DNA of 64,000 nucleotides from Oscillospiraceae bacterium (GTDB lineage: Bacteria; Bacillota; Clostridia; Oscillospirales; CAG-272): NCBI GenBank assembly GCA_015063385.1, contig SVUG01000007.1:1-64000 (forward strand). The letters are read 5' to 3'. The notes under the pieces are model-generated. The model worked only from the letters and a program-made list of their open reading frames with translations, was not told where the DNA came from and searched no databases. A program made the translations under genes and the position numbers. Below, one piece after another: positions 18,310 to 25,177 of this stretch (position 1 is its first letter; each line of letters starts with the position of its first letter).

Positions 18310-18338
18310 ATTATATGAAATATTCCCTGTTTTGTCAA
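18310..18338 (-). promoter_or_regulatory. consensus sigma-A promoter for aspartate kinase
   Basis: On the minus strand TTGACA (18338-18333) and TATAAT (18315-18310) are spaced by 17 bases: a perfect match. Confidence 0.92.
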
Positions 18339-18421
18339 GAGCAAAAACAGATAAAATGAGCATTTTCGCCCCTTGTATTTTATATATTTTGCAAAAATCG
18401 GAAAAAACATTCAAAAATCTC

Positions 18422-18450
18422 TTGACTTTTCCCTACTCGTCTGCTATAAT
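18422..18450 (+). promoter_or_regulatory. sigma-A promoter for tRNA-Ser
   Basis: TTGACT (18422-18427), 17 bases, TATAAT (18445-18450), ending 13 bases before the tRNA. Confidence 0.9.
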
Positions 18451-18463
18451 GTAGGAGTCGCGT

Positions 18464-18554
18464 GGAGAGATGGCCGAGTTGGTCTAAGGCGCACGACTGG
18501 AAATCGTGTATACCCTAACCGGTATCAAGGGTTCGAATCCCTTTCTCTCCGCCA
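18464..18554 (+). tRNA. tRNA-Ser (GGA)
   Basis: A class II tRNA. The acceptor stem ggagaga (18464-18470) pairs with tctctcc (18544-18550). The anticodon loop ctggaaa is closed by cacga/tcgtg, and a long variable arm (taccctaaccggta) is typical of Ser. The T-arm is gggttcgaatccc, the discriminator G, and CCA is encoded at 18552-18554. Confidence 0.96.
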
Positions 18555-18591
18555 ATAGCAAAGGCACCCATTCGGGTGCCTTTTGCTATTG
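18555..18591 (+). terminator. tRNA-Ser terminator inside a large palindrome
   Basis: The core stem ggcaccc / gggtgcc with an attc loop is followed by Ts. The palindrome extends outward (aatagcaaa / ttttgctatt) and beyond into the tRNA 3' end itself. Confidence 0.88.
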
Positions 18592-18600
18592 CCGAGAAAG

Positions 18601-18955
18601 AGGATTCTCGCCATTCTCCGTGCTTTGCACGGAATAGGGTTCGCATACCCAGCCCGAAGATCTGCAAGCTTGCTTGCAAGGTGCAGGGCGTGGGTATCTT
18701 CGCCTTGCGAATACCCCTTTTGAAAAAGAGCACTCCATACGGAGTGCTTTTTTTCTATCTTATGGCGGTGAGGAGGCAGGATTCGACCACTGCGCCGAAG
18801 GGCGCAAGGGTTCGCATACCCCGCCCGAAGATCTGCAAGCTTGCTTGCAAGGCGCAGGGCGTGGGTATCTTCGCTCTGCGAATACCCCTTTTGAAAAAGA
18901 GCACTCCATACGGAGTGCTTTTTTCTATCTTATGGCGGCGAGAGGTCAGGATTCT
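18601..18955. repeat. two-copy tandem structured repeat (about 171 bp) after tRNA-Ser
   Basis: Two near-identical units are offset by 171 bases (gggttcgcataccc at 18637 and 18808). Each contains a nested palindrome around cgaagatctgcaagcttgct, closing with tgcgaataccc, then a terminator-like hairpin (agcactccatacggagtgct plus Ts). A junction then reads tggcgg.gag..g.aggattc, whose reverse complement resembles a tRNA 3' end with CCA. The units differ by scattered substitutions. Open frames across this block look spurious. Confidence 0.88.
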
Positions 18956-19016
18956 TGTCATCTTTGTGCTCTACCGTTTTTTTCCAAAATAATACTATTA
19001 TTTTTGCACTAATTAC

Positions 19017-19045
19017 TTGACATTTATTAAAATAAGTGATATACT
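19017..19045 (+). promoter_or_regulatory. sigma-A promoter for a small membrane gene
   Basis: A perfect TTGACA (19017-19022), 17 bases, TATACT (19040-19045). It fixes the start of the next gene at 19069 rather than 19036. Confidence 0.85.
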
Positions 19046-19068
19046 CAAATAAAAAAGGTGTTGTGACA

Positions 19069-19332
19069 ATGAAATCATTTCTTCTTTCTACACTTGCGCT
19101 AATACTATATATTTTCTTCTCTGCCGTGTCCGTTGCAGGACTCTTCTATTACGTTCTTCCCGGACTTTTCGGTTTCGTATTCCTTATACCAATACCTAAC
19201 TCGATCTTGATGAAAGCAAGAGCATGTGCAAACAATATTTTTCTTAAATTCTATAATACTTTAGTACCGTTTGTTTTTGTTATTTTCACTCTCGTATTCC
19301 TGTTCGGGTACGGCCCATCCTTATTGGGATAA
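19069..19332 (+). CDS. small membrane protein of unknown function
   Basis: An 87-residue protein with an N-terminal hydrophobic segment (4-27), a second one (about 29-45) and a third near the C terminus (62-82), joined by a short polar stretch containing KARACANN. No family was recognised. It is a single-gene unit: consensus promoter, AAGGTG ribosome-binding site, terminator. Nothing around it (tRNA repeats, comF) suggests a role. It is not obviously a type I toxin, being longer than usual and lacking an antisense RNA signal. Confidence 0.65.
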   Translation: MKSFLLSTLALILYIFFSAVSVAGLFYYVLPGLFGFVFLIPIPNSILMKARACANNIFLKFYNTLVPFVFVIFTLVFLFGYGPSLLG

Positions 19333-19340
19333 TAGTAAAA

Positions 19341-19365
19341 AAGCACCCTCCCGGGTGCTTTTTCT
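19341..19365. terminator. bidirectional terminator
   Basis: The stem aagcaccc / gggtgctt has a tccc loop and is flanked by A and T runs. It separates the small membrane gene from the convergent comF. Confidence 0.92.
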
Positions 19366-20112
19366 TTATAAATTAAAATCAGCAAAATCGTATTTATCCC
19401 TGTAGGCAATACCCAGCGCTGCGGCTGTTATATTCTTTGCGCCGAGAGACCTGATAAGTGCTGCCGCAGTACCCATGGAAGCACCGGTAGTTATAACGTC
19501 GTCGACTATTATAACGGACTTGCCTGTTAAATCTGCCTCGCTTTTTATTGCAAAATTCGCGTTTTTAAGCCTATCAGCACGTTCTAACGTTTTCTGCGAC
19601 TTCTTGGATAAGGATTTGAGAATCGGCATATATTCTGCGCCCAGCCTTGTTGCTATTGCTCTTGCCAACAGCTCTGCCTGGTCAAGCCCCTTGTCAATAA
19701 TCTCGGCTTTTCTACGCGGAATATTAGTTATAATATACTCCTCGGGGTTATCAACTGAATTACGTATTGCAGCAACTAATTCCTGCGTGCAAACCTCTAA
19801 AACGTCTTTGCGATTATCCTTTTTCATACTGAAAATCAAAGCGTTTGCAGGATTAATTTCGTCTTTTACAAGATACCTAAAGCACTTGACAACGCGCTTT
19901 ATAAAATGCCCCTCAAGATACTCGTTTGAGCAGCTACAGGCATTTAATTTCTTAGCGCAACGAGAGCAATTCCGTGTCTTGATTTCTTCAAAATCAGCAG
20001 AACATTTTGGGCAGAATGCCTTTTGACCATAATCAATCGGCTCGCGGCAGCATACACATTTTGGAACGGACAGGGCAAATAATACCCTGTCCGATATCTC
20101 TTTAATATTCAT
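19366..20112 (-). CDS. comF: ComF-family phosphoribosyltransferase-like protein
   Basis: A 248-residue protein. The N terminus carries paired cysteines (CVCC, CPKC, CSRC, CSC between about 19 and 60) forming a zinc-ribbon-like double-zinc module. The C-terminal domain has the PRPP-binding motif VIIVDDVITTGAS (about 199-211) of type I phosphoribosyltransferases. ComF is a DNA-uptake protein in Bacillus and an accessory factor for DNA handling in other bacteria; no competence genes are near. It shares one base with glnS (TAATG) and ends the MBL-glnS-comF operon. Confidence 0.88.
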   Translation of the reverse strand: MNIKEISDRVLFALSVPKCVCCREPIDYGQKAFCPKCSADFEEIKTRNCSRCAKKLNACSCSNEYLEGHFIKRVVKCFRYLVKDEINPANALIFSMKKDNRKDVLEVCTQELVAAIRNSVDNPEEYIITNIPRRKAEIIDKGLDQAELLARAIATRLGAEYMPILKSLSKKSQKTLERADRLKNANFAIKSEADLTGKSVIIVDDVITTGASMGTAAALIRSLGAKNITAAALGIAYRDKYDFADFNL

Positions 20113-21770
20113 TATTTCTGCGATTTGGGGAAGCTGTCCTTAAGACCTACAATGCGGTTGAAGGTATTCTCGTGCTTGGTGTCCTTTACGAAATAACCTG
20201 TTCTTACGAACTGGAATCTCTCACCCTGCTCTGCTCCGTCAAGCGACTCTTCAATCTTTGCGTTTTCGATTTTGTTTACCGACGCCTTGTTGAGATAATC
20301 GTCATAGGTTTTATCCTCGGGAATATCAGAGGTATTCTCGATATCGAAAAGGAAATCGTAAAGCATTACAGTGGTATCCTTTGCGTGCTCTGCAGATAGC
20401 CAATGTATAGTTCCCTTAACCTTTCTGCCGTCAATAGGCATACCGTTTCCGGTCTCAAGGTCGGCGGTACATCTGATTTCCTTAATGCTGCCGTCGTCAT
20501 TCTTAACTATCTCGTTGCACTTGACGATATAAGCACCCATAAGACGAACCTCACCATCAGGCTTCATTCTAAAGAACTTAGGCGGAGGAACCTCTGCAAA
20601 GTCATCGGCATCAATATAAAGCTCGCGCGAGAACGGGAGCTTTCTCGTGCCTGCATCAGGATTCGAGGGATTGTTAGGAAGGTCAAAGTATTCAACCTTA
20701 TCCTCGGGATAGTTGGTTATAACTACCTTAATAGGCTTGAGAATTGCAATTCTGCGCTCTGCGGTAGAGTTAAGCTCCTCGCGGATGCAGTGCTCAAGCA
20801 GCTCGTAGTCAACGACGCTATAAGCCTTTGCAACGCCTGCACGAGCTACGAAATCGAAAATAGCGGCAGGGGTGTATCCTCTGCGACGCAGACCGCAAAG
20901 AGTAGGCATTCTGGGATCGTCCCAGCCGTCAACAAGCTTCTCCTCAACTAGCTTGCGAAGATATCTCTTCGACATAACCGTGTGAGTGACGTTGAGGCGG
21001 GCAAACTCGCGCTGCTTAGGCTTCTTCTCAAAGCCAATATTATCAATAACCCACTCATATAGGGGGCGGTGATTTTCAAACTCTATTGAGCAAAGCGAGT
21101 GGGATATTCCCTCAAGCGCATCCTGAATAGGATGAGCGTAGTCGTAAAGAGGATAGATGCACCACTTATTGCCCTGTCTGTGATGAGAAATATGCACGAT
21201 TCTGTAAATCGCAGGGTCGCGCATATTCATATTAGAGGACGCCATATCAATCTTTGCACGCAGAGTCTTTGAGCCGTCGGGGAATTCACCGTTTTTCATA
21301 CGCTCAAAGAGATCGAGGTTTTCCTCAACGCTTCTGTCGCGGTAGGGACTGTTCTTACCGGGAACGGTCAGCGTTCCGCGGTATTCGCGAAGCTCGTCTG
21401 CATTAAGGTCGCAAACGTATGCTTTGCCGTCCTTGATAAGCTGTACTGCGTACTCATAGCATTTATCAAAATAGTCAGAGCCGTAGAAAACTCCACCCGT
21501 GGGCTCGCAGCCAAGCCAGGTGAGGTCCTCGTAGATGCTCTCAACGTATTCGTTATCCTCTTTAGAGGGGTTGGTATCGTCGTAGCGAAGATTGAATTTA
21601 CCGCCGTATTTTTTAGCGGTCATTGCGTTAATCCATATAGCCTTAGCCGAGCCGATATGAAGATATCCGTTAGGCTCGGGTGGGAATCTCGTGTGAATCT
21701 TAAGCTCAGGATTCGCGGCAAGATCCTCGTCGATTATATCGTGGATAAAGTTGCTTCTTAATTCTTCCAT
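20112..21770 (-). CDS. glnS: glutaminyl-tRNA synthetase
   Basis: A 552-residue class I synthetase charging tRNA-Gln directly with glutamine. PPEPNGYLHIGSAKA (HIGH motif HIGS, about 31-45) and VMSKR (KMSKS equivalent, about 266-270) are present, as are the GlnRS-type RFPPEPNG start and a C-terminal anticodon-binding beta-barrel region. The specific NHRPLYEW and DNIGF segments point to GlnRS rather than GluRS. Most Firmicutes instead use GluRS plus GatCAB amidation, so this gene marks a lineage that has acquired direct glutaminylation. It lies 11 bases after the MBL gene. Confidence 0.95.
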   Translation of the reverse strand: MEELRSNFIHDIIDEDLAANPELKIHTRFPPEPNGYLHIGSAKAIWINAMTAKKYGGKFNLRYDDTNPSKEDNEYVESIYEDLTWLGCEPTGGVFYGSDYFDKCYEYAVQLIKDGKAYVCDLNADELREYRGTLTVPGKNSPYRDRSVEENLDLFERMKNGEFPDGSKTLRAKIDMASSNMNMRDPAIYRIVHISHHRQGNKWCIYPLYDYAHPIQDALEGISHSLCSIEFENHRPLYEWVIDNIGFEKKPKQREFARLNVTHTVMSKRYLRKLVEEKLVDGWDDPRMPTLCGLRRRGYTPAAIFDFVARAGVAKAYSVVDYELLEHCIREELNSTAERRIAILKPIKVVITNYPEDKVEYFDLPNNPSNPDAGTRKLPFSRELYIDADDFAEVPPPKFFRMKPDGEVRLMGAYIVKCNEIVKNDDGSIKEIRCTADLETGNGMPIDGRKVKGTIHWLSAEHAKDTTVMLYDFLFDIENTSDIPEDKTYDDYLNKASVNKIENAKIEESLDGAEQGERFQFVRTGYFVKDTKHENTFNRIVGLKDSFPKSQK

Positions 21771-21781
21771 TTTGTATATCC

Positions 21782-22381
21782 TTATCTGTTAGTATCAATT
21801 TTATACTGTCCTACCGTGGTAGGCTCACCGTGACCGCAGAAAAGCGCGGTATCGTCTGGTAGCTGCTTCACTCGCTGAATTGAATTGAAGAGCACACGCA
21901 TATCACCGCTGGGCAAATCCCATCTGCCAAATCCACCGCCCGCAAATACCGTATCACCAACGAATGCGTTCCCGTCAAAAAGATAAGCAACGCTTCCCTG
22001 CGTGTGCCCGGGCAGATGCATAACACGGAAGGTCTCCTCGCCAAGCCTCAGCTCCTCACCGTCCGAGAGCCCCCTCGCTTTGCCGAAATATCCGCGCGTC
22101 GAGCCGTCGAAGAATGCAAAGCAGTTCTTATTCGGATCCGAAAGAAAATCAATTTCCTTTTCAGATATAATCACCTCTGCGCCTGTTGCATTAACCCATG
22201 AATCAATTTCAAGAATATGGTCAAAATGCGAGTGTGTCAACAGAATATATTTAACACTGCCCGTCACCAACGACTCGTCGTATGGCACGGATGGATCAAC
22301 CACTGCGGCCTCGTCGCCCGAGGTGATAAAATAGCAGTTAGATGAGAAAGAGTGAACGGGTGTCAACAGCTTTATTTTCAT
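21782..22381 (-). CDS. MBL-fold metallo-hydrolase (glyoxalase II-like)
   Basis: A 199-residue metallo-beta-lactamase-fold hydrolase. The metal motif THSHFDH (49-55) supplies the ligands His50, His52, Asp54 and His55. A second His is in HLPGHTQGS, with further ligands in FVGDTVFAGG and a final CGHGEPT. This is the YcbL/GloB-type small hydrolase common in clostridia, with a thioester- or lactone-type substrate likely but not defined. It leads the operon with glnS and comF. A possible -10 (TATACT, near 22415-22420 on the minus strand) precedes it. Confidence 0.88.
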   Translation of the reverse strand: MKIKLLTPVHSFSSNCYFITSGDEAAVVDPSVPYDESLVTGSVKYILLTHSHFDHILEIDSWVNATGAEVIISEKEIDFLSDPNKNCFAFFDGSTRGYFGKARGLSDGEELRLGEETFRVMHLPGHTQGSVAYLFDGNAFVGDTVFAGGGFGRWDLPSGDMRVLFNSIQRVKQLPDDTALFCGHGEPTTVGQYKIDTNR

Positions 22382-22498
22382 AACGTGTCACCTAAATATA
22401 ATTTTACGTGTATTAGTATAACATAATAATACTAAAAAGTCTAGCATTTTTCTGACAAATTATTAACTTTTTTCGCATTTTCTCATAAAATGAAAGTA

Positions 22499-22518
22499 GG
22501 CTTACGGTTTTGTAAGCC
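22499..22518 (+). other. leader hairpin before the DUF3343 gene
   Basis: ggcttac / gtaagcc with a six-base loop lies three bases before the GGAAGGAG ribosome-binding site of the TTG-started DUF3343 gene. It may modulate translation; no T run follows. Confidence 0.5.
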
Positions 22519-22535
22519 GCGGAAGGAGTTTCGAC

Positions 22536-22760
22536 TTGAAAAGCATAATAGTCACGGTTGGCTCCGTCACTTACGCGATTAAGCTGCAAAAGCTGTTCAC
22601 ACGCGCTAAAATTAGGTCAAAACTTGTAAAAGTAGATAATACGAGGACGGAAAACGGATGTACGCACGGCTTGAGAATACTGGAGTCGGATTTTTACCGA
22701 GCCGTCGTGGTAATGAAAGGAAACGGTATAAATTACTCGGTCTATAACGAACGTATATGA
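22536..22760 (+). CDS. DUF3343 family protein (putative Se/S carrier-like)
   Basis: A 74-residue ferredoxin-like small protein of the DUF3343 family. It begins with MKSIIVTVGSVTYAIKLQ, with a single conserved Cys in NGCTHGLRI (Cys42) that is the expected carrier thiol. It starts with TTG preceded by GGAAGGAG. Its stop overlaps the start of the class V aminotransferase (ATGA), so the two are translated as a pair. In other anaerobes this pair travels with selenium-cofactor genes; such genes are not in this window, so a persulfide or selenide relay is inference. Confidence 0.8.
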   Translation: MKSIIVTVGSVTYAIKLQKLFTRAKIRSKLVKVDNTRTENGCTHGLRILESDFYRAVVVMKGNGINYSVYNERI

Positions 22761-23869
22761 TTTACCTTGACAATGCGGCAACCAGCTTTCCAAAGCCAAA
22801 ATGCATCATACGCGACCTGAGTTGCTGCCTGAAAAAATACTGTGGAAATCCCGGAAGAAGCTCACACAGATTATCTCTTCTTGCTAGTGAAGCAATCTAT
22901 TCGGTGCGTGAGGAAATTGCCGAGCTGCTCTCCGTTAAATCTCCGGAAAACGTGGTTTTTACGCTGAATGCAACCTATGCTCTAAACCTTGCGATAAAGA
23001 CGTTTATAAAAGAAAAATGTCACGTTCTGACAAGCGACTTTGAGCACAATTCCGTAATCAGACCTCTGGAGGCGCTAAAGCGCAAGATTGGTGTTGAATA
23101 TAGTGCTTTTTGTACTGAAGGAGATATAGAAAAATCCATAAAGGATAGCCTGAGAAGCGATACCAAGGGTATTGTAGCATCTATTGCCTCTAACGTCACC
23201 GGAGACAGCATATCTTTAAAAATCATATCAAAAATTGCGGCAGAATGCAATCTTTTCTTAATTGTTGATGCCTCTCAAGCAATCGGGCATACAATGATTG
23301 ACCTTACGGATACTCCATGCGACGTCTTGTGTGCTCCGGCTCATAAGGCACTATTTGGTATTCAAGGATGCGGATTTGCAGTCTTTAAGGACAATAGGCT
23401 AAGAGATAGCTTTATTGAGGGCGGAAGCGGCTCGGAAAGCATAAGCCCACTTATGCCTGCGCTACTGCCCGAGCGGTACGAGGCAGGAACACTATGCACA
23501 CCTGCAATAGTTGCACTTGGCAGTGGCCTTAAATATATAAAGGCGCACGGAATAGAAAATATAGAAAAGCACCTGATGATTCTTACCGAAGAGCTTAGCG
23601 AGCGGCTTGCTAGTATTCCGGGAATAAAGCTATATAAAACAGGCATAGGAATAGCCTCATTTAATTTGGGCGAGCTTCCCTCCTCGGCCGTCTCTGCGCA
23701 GCTTGATAAATATGGAATTTGTACAAGGGGCGGACTGCACTGTGCACCGTCCATACACAAAAAGCTCGGGACGCTGGAGCAAGGAGCTGTCAGGGTTTCG
23801 CTTTCTTATATTAATTCCAAGGCTGATATTGATGAGTTTTACCGCGTAATGAAATGCATAAAAGAATAA
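22757..23869 (+). CDS. cysteine desulfurase-family aminotransferase class V
   Basis: A 370-residue PLP enzyme. The N terminus MIYLDNAATSFPKP, the HNS motif in the DFEHNSVIRP region, the DASQAIGH aspartate and the PLP lysine in APAHKALFG (about 197) are all in place. A C-terminal loop has RGGLHCAPSIH with the active-site Cys. This fits the EF2568-type desulfurase subfamily, shorter than IscS/SufS and often encoded beside DUF3343. It would mobilise sulfur (or selenium) from cysteine onto the upstream carrier. No isc or suf scaffold genes are present here. Confidence 0.88.
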   Translation: MIYLDNAATSFPKPKCIIRDLSCCLKKYCGNPGRSSHRLSLLASEAIYSVREEIAELLSVKSPENVVFTLNATYALNLAIKTFIKEKCHVLTSDFEHNSVIRPLEALKRKIGVEYSAFCTEGDIEKSIKDSLRSDTKGIVASIASNVTGDSISLKIISKIAAECNLFLIVDASQAIGHTMIDLTDTPCDVLCAPAHKALFGIQGCGFAVFKDNRLRDSFIEGGSGSESISPLMPALLPERYEAGTLCTPAIVALGSGLKYIKAHGIENIEKHLMILTEELSERLASIPGIKLYKTGIGIASFNLGELPSSAVSAQLDKYGICTRGGLHCAPSIHKKLGTLEQGAVRVSLSYINSKADIDEFYRVMKCIKE

Positions 23870-23880
23870 ACTAAATAAAT

Positions 23881-23906
23881 ATCCCCCCGTCTAACGGGGG
23901 GTATTT
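23881..23906 (+). terminator. intrinsic terminator
   Basis: The stem atccccccgt / acggggggtat, with a three-base loop and short T run, closes the aminotransferase gene. Confidence 0.85.
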
Positions 23907-23981
23907 CAGTTTCGGGCATAGCCCTAATACTACTGGCGGCGCACAAGTGCGCTTCAGATTGGCCTGCCAGCCATGCAAGGG

Positions 23982-24452
23982 TTATTTACCACCCATAAAT
24001 GGGTCCCGTGGGTCAAACATTGCTATTTGATCACTTTCTTTGTCTCGCTTTAACTGGTCTGCTATGTATTCTTTTATCGCTTTCGTATTTTTACCCACGG
24101 TATCTACGTAATATCCCTTGCACCAAAACTCGCGGTTTCGGTATGCAAATTTCATGTTACCCCATCTTTGAAATATCATTAATGCACTTTTGCCTTTGAG
24201 ATATCCCATAAACCCCGAAACGCTCATCTTGGGCGGGATGCTCACCAACATATGTATATGGTCAGGACATACTTCTCCCTCTATGATTTCTACTCCTTTC
24301 CATTGGCATAATTTCCGTAGTATTTCTCTTATTTCTAACCGTTTTTCTTCGAAAAACACCTTTCTCCTATATTTCGGTGCAAATACTATATGATACTTGC
24401 AATTCCATCTCGAATGTGCTAAAATATCTGTGTCTATGTTTTCTTTTTTCAT
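23982..24452 (-). CDS. tnpA: IS200/IS605 transposase TnpA
   Basis: A 156-residue HUH single-strand transposase. The N terminus has WNCKYHIVFAPKYRRKVF and the HUH metal motif is HIH (65-67, in CPDHIHMLVSIPP). The GYYVDTVG segment follows, then the catalytic-type Tyr129 in AIKEYIADQ with Gln133. Length is full for the family, so it looks intact. The ATG at 24452 is chosen because GGAGG lies just upstream, within a 15-bp inverted repeat that can hide it in read-through transcripts. The C terminus DPRDPFMGGK is a clade-specific tail. Confidence 0.94.
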   Translation of the reverse strand: MKKENIDTDILAHSRWNCKYHIVFAPKYRRKVFFEEKRLEIREILRKLCQWKGVEIIEGEVCPDHIHMLVSIPPKMSVSGFMGYLKGKSALMIFQRWGNMKFAYRNREFWCKGYYVDTVGKNTKAIKEYIADQLKRDKESDQIAMFDPRDPFMGGK

Positions 24453-24456
24453 AGAT

Positions 24457-24524
24457 AATCCTCCGTTTGTGTTTTTTAGTTTCGACTGGCAGGTCAATTC
24501 TAATTATACCACAAACGGAGGATT
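24457..24524. promoter_or_regulatory. SD-sequestering inverted repeat around the tnpA promoter
   Basis: Perfect 15-bp arms, aatcctccgtttgtg (24457-24471) and cacaaacggaggatt (24510-24524). The near arm includes the GGAGG ribosome-binding site of tnpA. An extended -10 (TGGTATAAT, minus strand, box at 24508-24503) lies between the arms. A transcript from this promoter lacks the far arm, whereas read-through RNA would fold and block translation. Confidence 0.75.
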
Positions 24525-24608
24525 TTTTCCTCATCGGTTAACCTCTTTTGAACCACGCGACTATCGCGTGGTTTTCTTGAGTCGCCTTTTGTAAAGTCGA
24601 CTCTATAC

Positions 24609-24648
24609 AAAAAGACTGTTCTTCCTATTCGGGTGAACAGTCTTTTTA
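24609..24648 (-). terminator. aroK terminator
   Basis: The long stem aaaaagactgttc / gaacagtcttttt, with an inner extension, lies 14 bases after the aroK stop. The A run on the plus strand gives the U tail. Confidence 0.88.
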
Positions 24649-24661
24649 ATTCTGCTTAAAA

Positions 24662-25165
24662 TTATTTGAGGAATTTTGATATTTTATTTAAGGCTTCAGC
24701 ATGATACCTTGGGAAAGCATTTCCATCGCAGTTAACAGTGACGTCTGCATATTTTTCCAGCAACGGTGCTCGCTCAAGATATAGGTCGTTTATTGTTTGT
24801 CCCGGTTTCAATGCAACTCCCCTCTTAGAGAAATCGCCAAGACGCGCAGTAATAACCTCAGGACTCGCGTAGAGATAAACAATGATACCGCCAGACTTAA
24901 AGTGCTGCATAACAGAGTCGTAATATACCGCACTGCCGCCGGGTGTAATAATAACGTTATCGTTCTTGATAGAGAGAAGCACCTTCTCCTCGATGGCCTT
25001 AAAGGCGTCAAGACCGTCCTCATCAATTATATCCTGCAGCTTCCTGCCGGTCACCTGCTCGATAAGCTTGTCACCGTCTATAGCCCTCATATTCAGTTTT
25101 TTTGAAAGGTGCCTGCCCATGCAGGATTTTCCTGCTGCAGGCATACCTATAAGCGTTATCGTCAT
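24662..25165 (-). CDS. aroK: shikimate kinase-like
   Basis: A 167-residue P-loop kinase of shikimate-kinase size that phosphorylates shikimate in aromatic amino acid synthesis. Walker A is GMPAAGKS (7-14). The following IDGDKLIE replaces the usual DxD pattern (DSDxxIE), and ITPGGSAVY corresponds to the GGG motif. The lid segment (AVALKPGQT region) is also present. The altered DxD and GGG motifs leave room for a different small-molecule substrate. It follows the amylase-family gene by 12 bases, at the end of the glycogen operon, and is presumably co-transcribed although unrelated in pathway. Confidence 0.8.
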   Translation of the reverse strand: MTITLIGMPAAGKSCMGRHLSKKLNMRAIDGDKLIEQVTGRKLQDIIDEDGLDAFKAIEEKVLLSIKNDNVIITPGGSAVYYDSVMQHFKSGGIIVYLYASPEVITARLGDFSKRGVALKPGQTINDLYLERAPLLEKYADVTVNCDGNAFPRYHAEALNKISKFLK

Positions 25166-25177
25166 TTTAAAATTCCT

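Larger units (their letters stand above)
23926..24580 (-). mobile_element. IS200/IS605-family insertion sequence (tnpA only)
   Basis: A compact element with a single Y1 transposase and no tnpB. Its ends are not fixed precisely. On the low side a branched structure (ctggc...gccag enclosing gcgcacaagtgcgc, about 23932-23971) is a candidate right-end hairpin. On the high side a 10-bp perfect hairpin, aaccacgcga-cta-tcgcgtggtt (24551-24573), is a candidate left-end hairpin. No target duplication is expected for this family. It sits between two terminators and breaks no gene. Confidence 0.85.

Noticed and set aside
18274..18340. Lysine riboswitch in front of aspartate kinase
   Set aside because: The promoter leaves a leader of only about 30 bases, far too short for that element.
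18601..18955. CRISPR array
   Set aside because: Only two long units, no short regular repeats with unique spacers, and no cas genes.
18515..18961. Open frames on both strands across tRNA-Ser and the following repeats, including one with GIRTLDTG
   Set aside because: They are translations of antisense tRNA and of terminator repeats, a known source of spurious protein predictions.
19069..19332. Type I toxin gene
   Set aside because: It is 87 residues with three hydrophobic segments, has an ordinary promoter and terminator, and no antisense RNA promoter was seen.
22536..23869. Selenoprotein with in-frame TGA near the DUF3343 gene
   Set aside because: Both frames are open with normal stops, and no extension past a TGA with coding character was visible.
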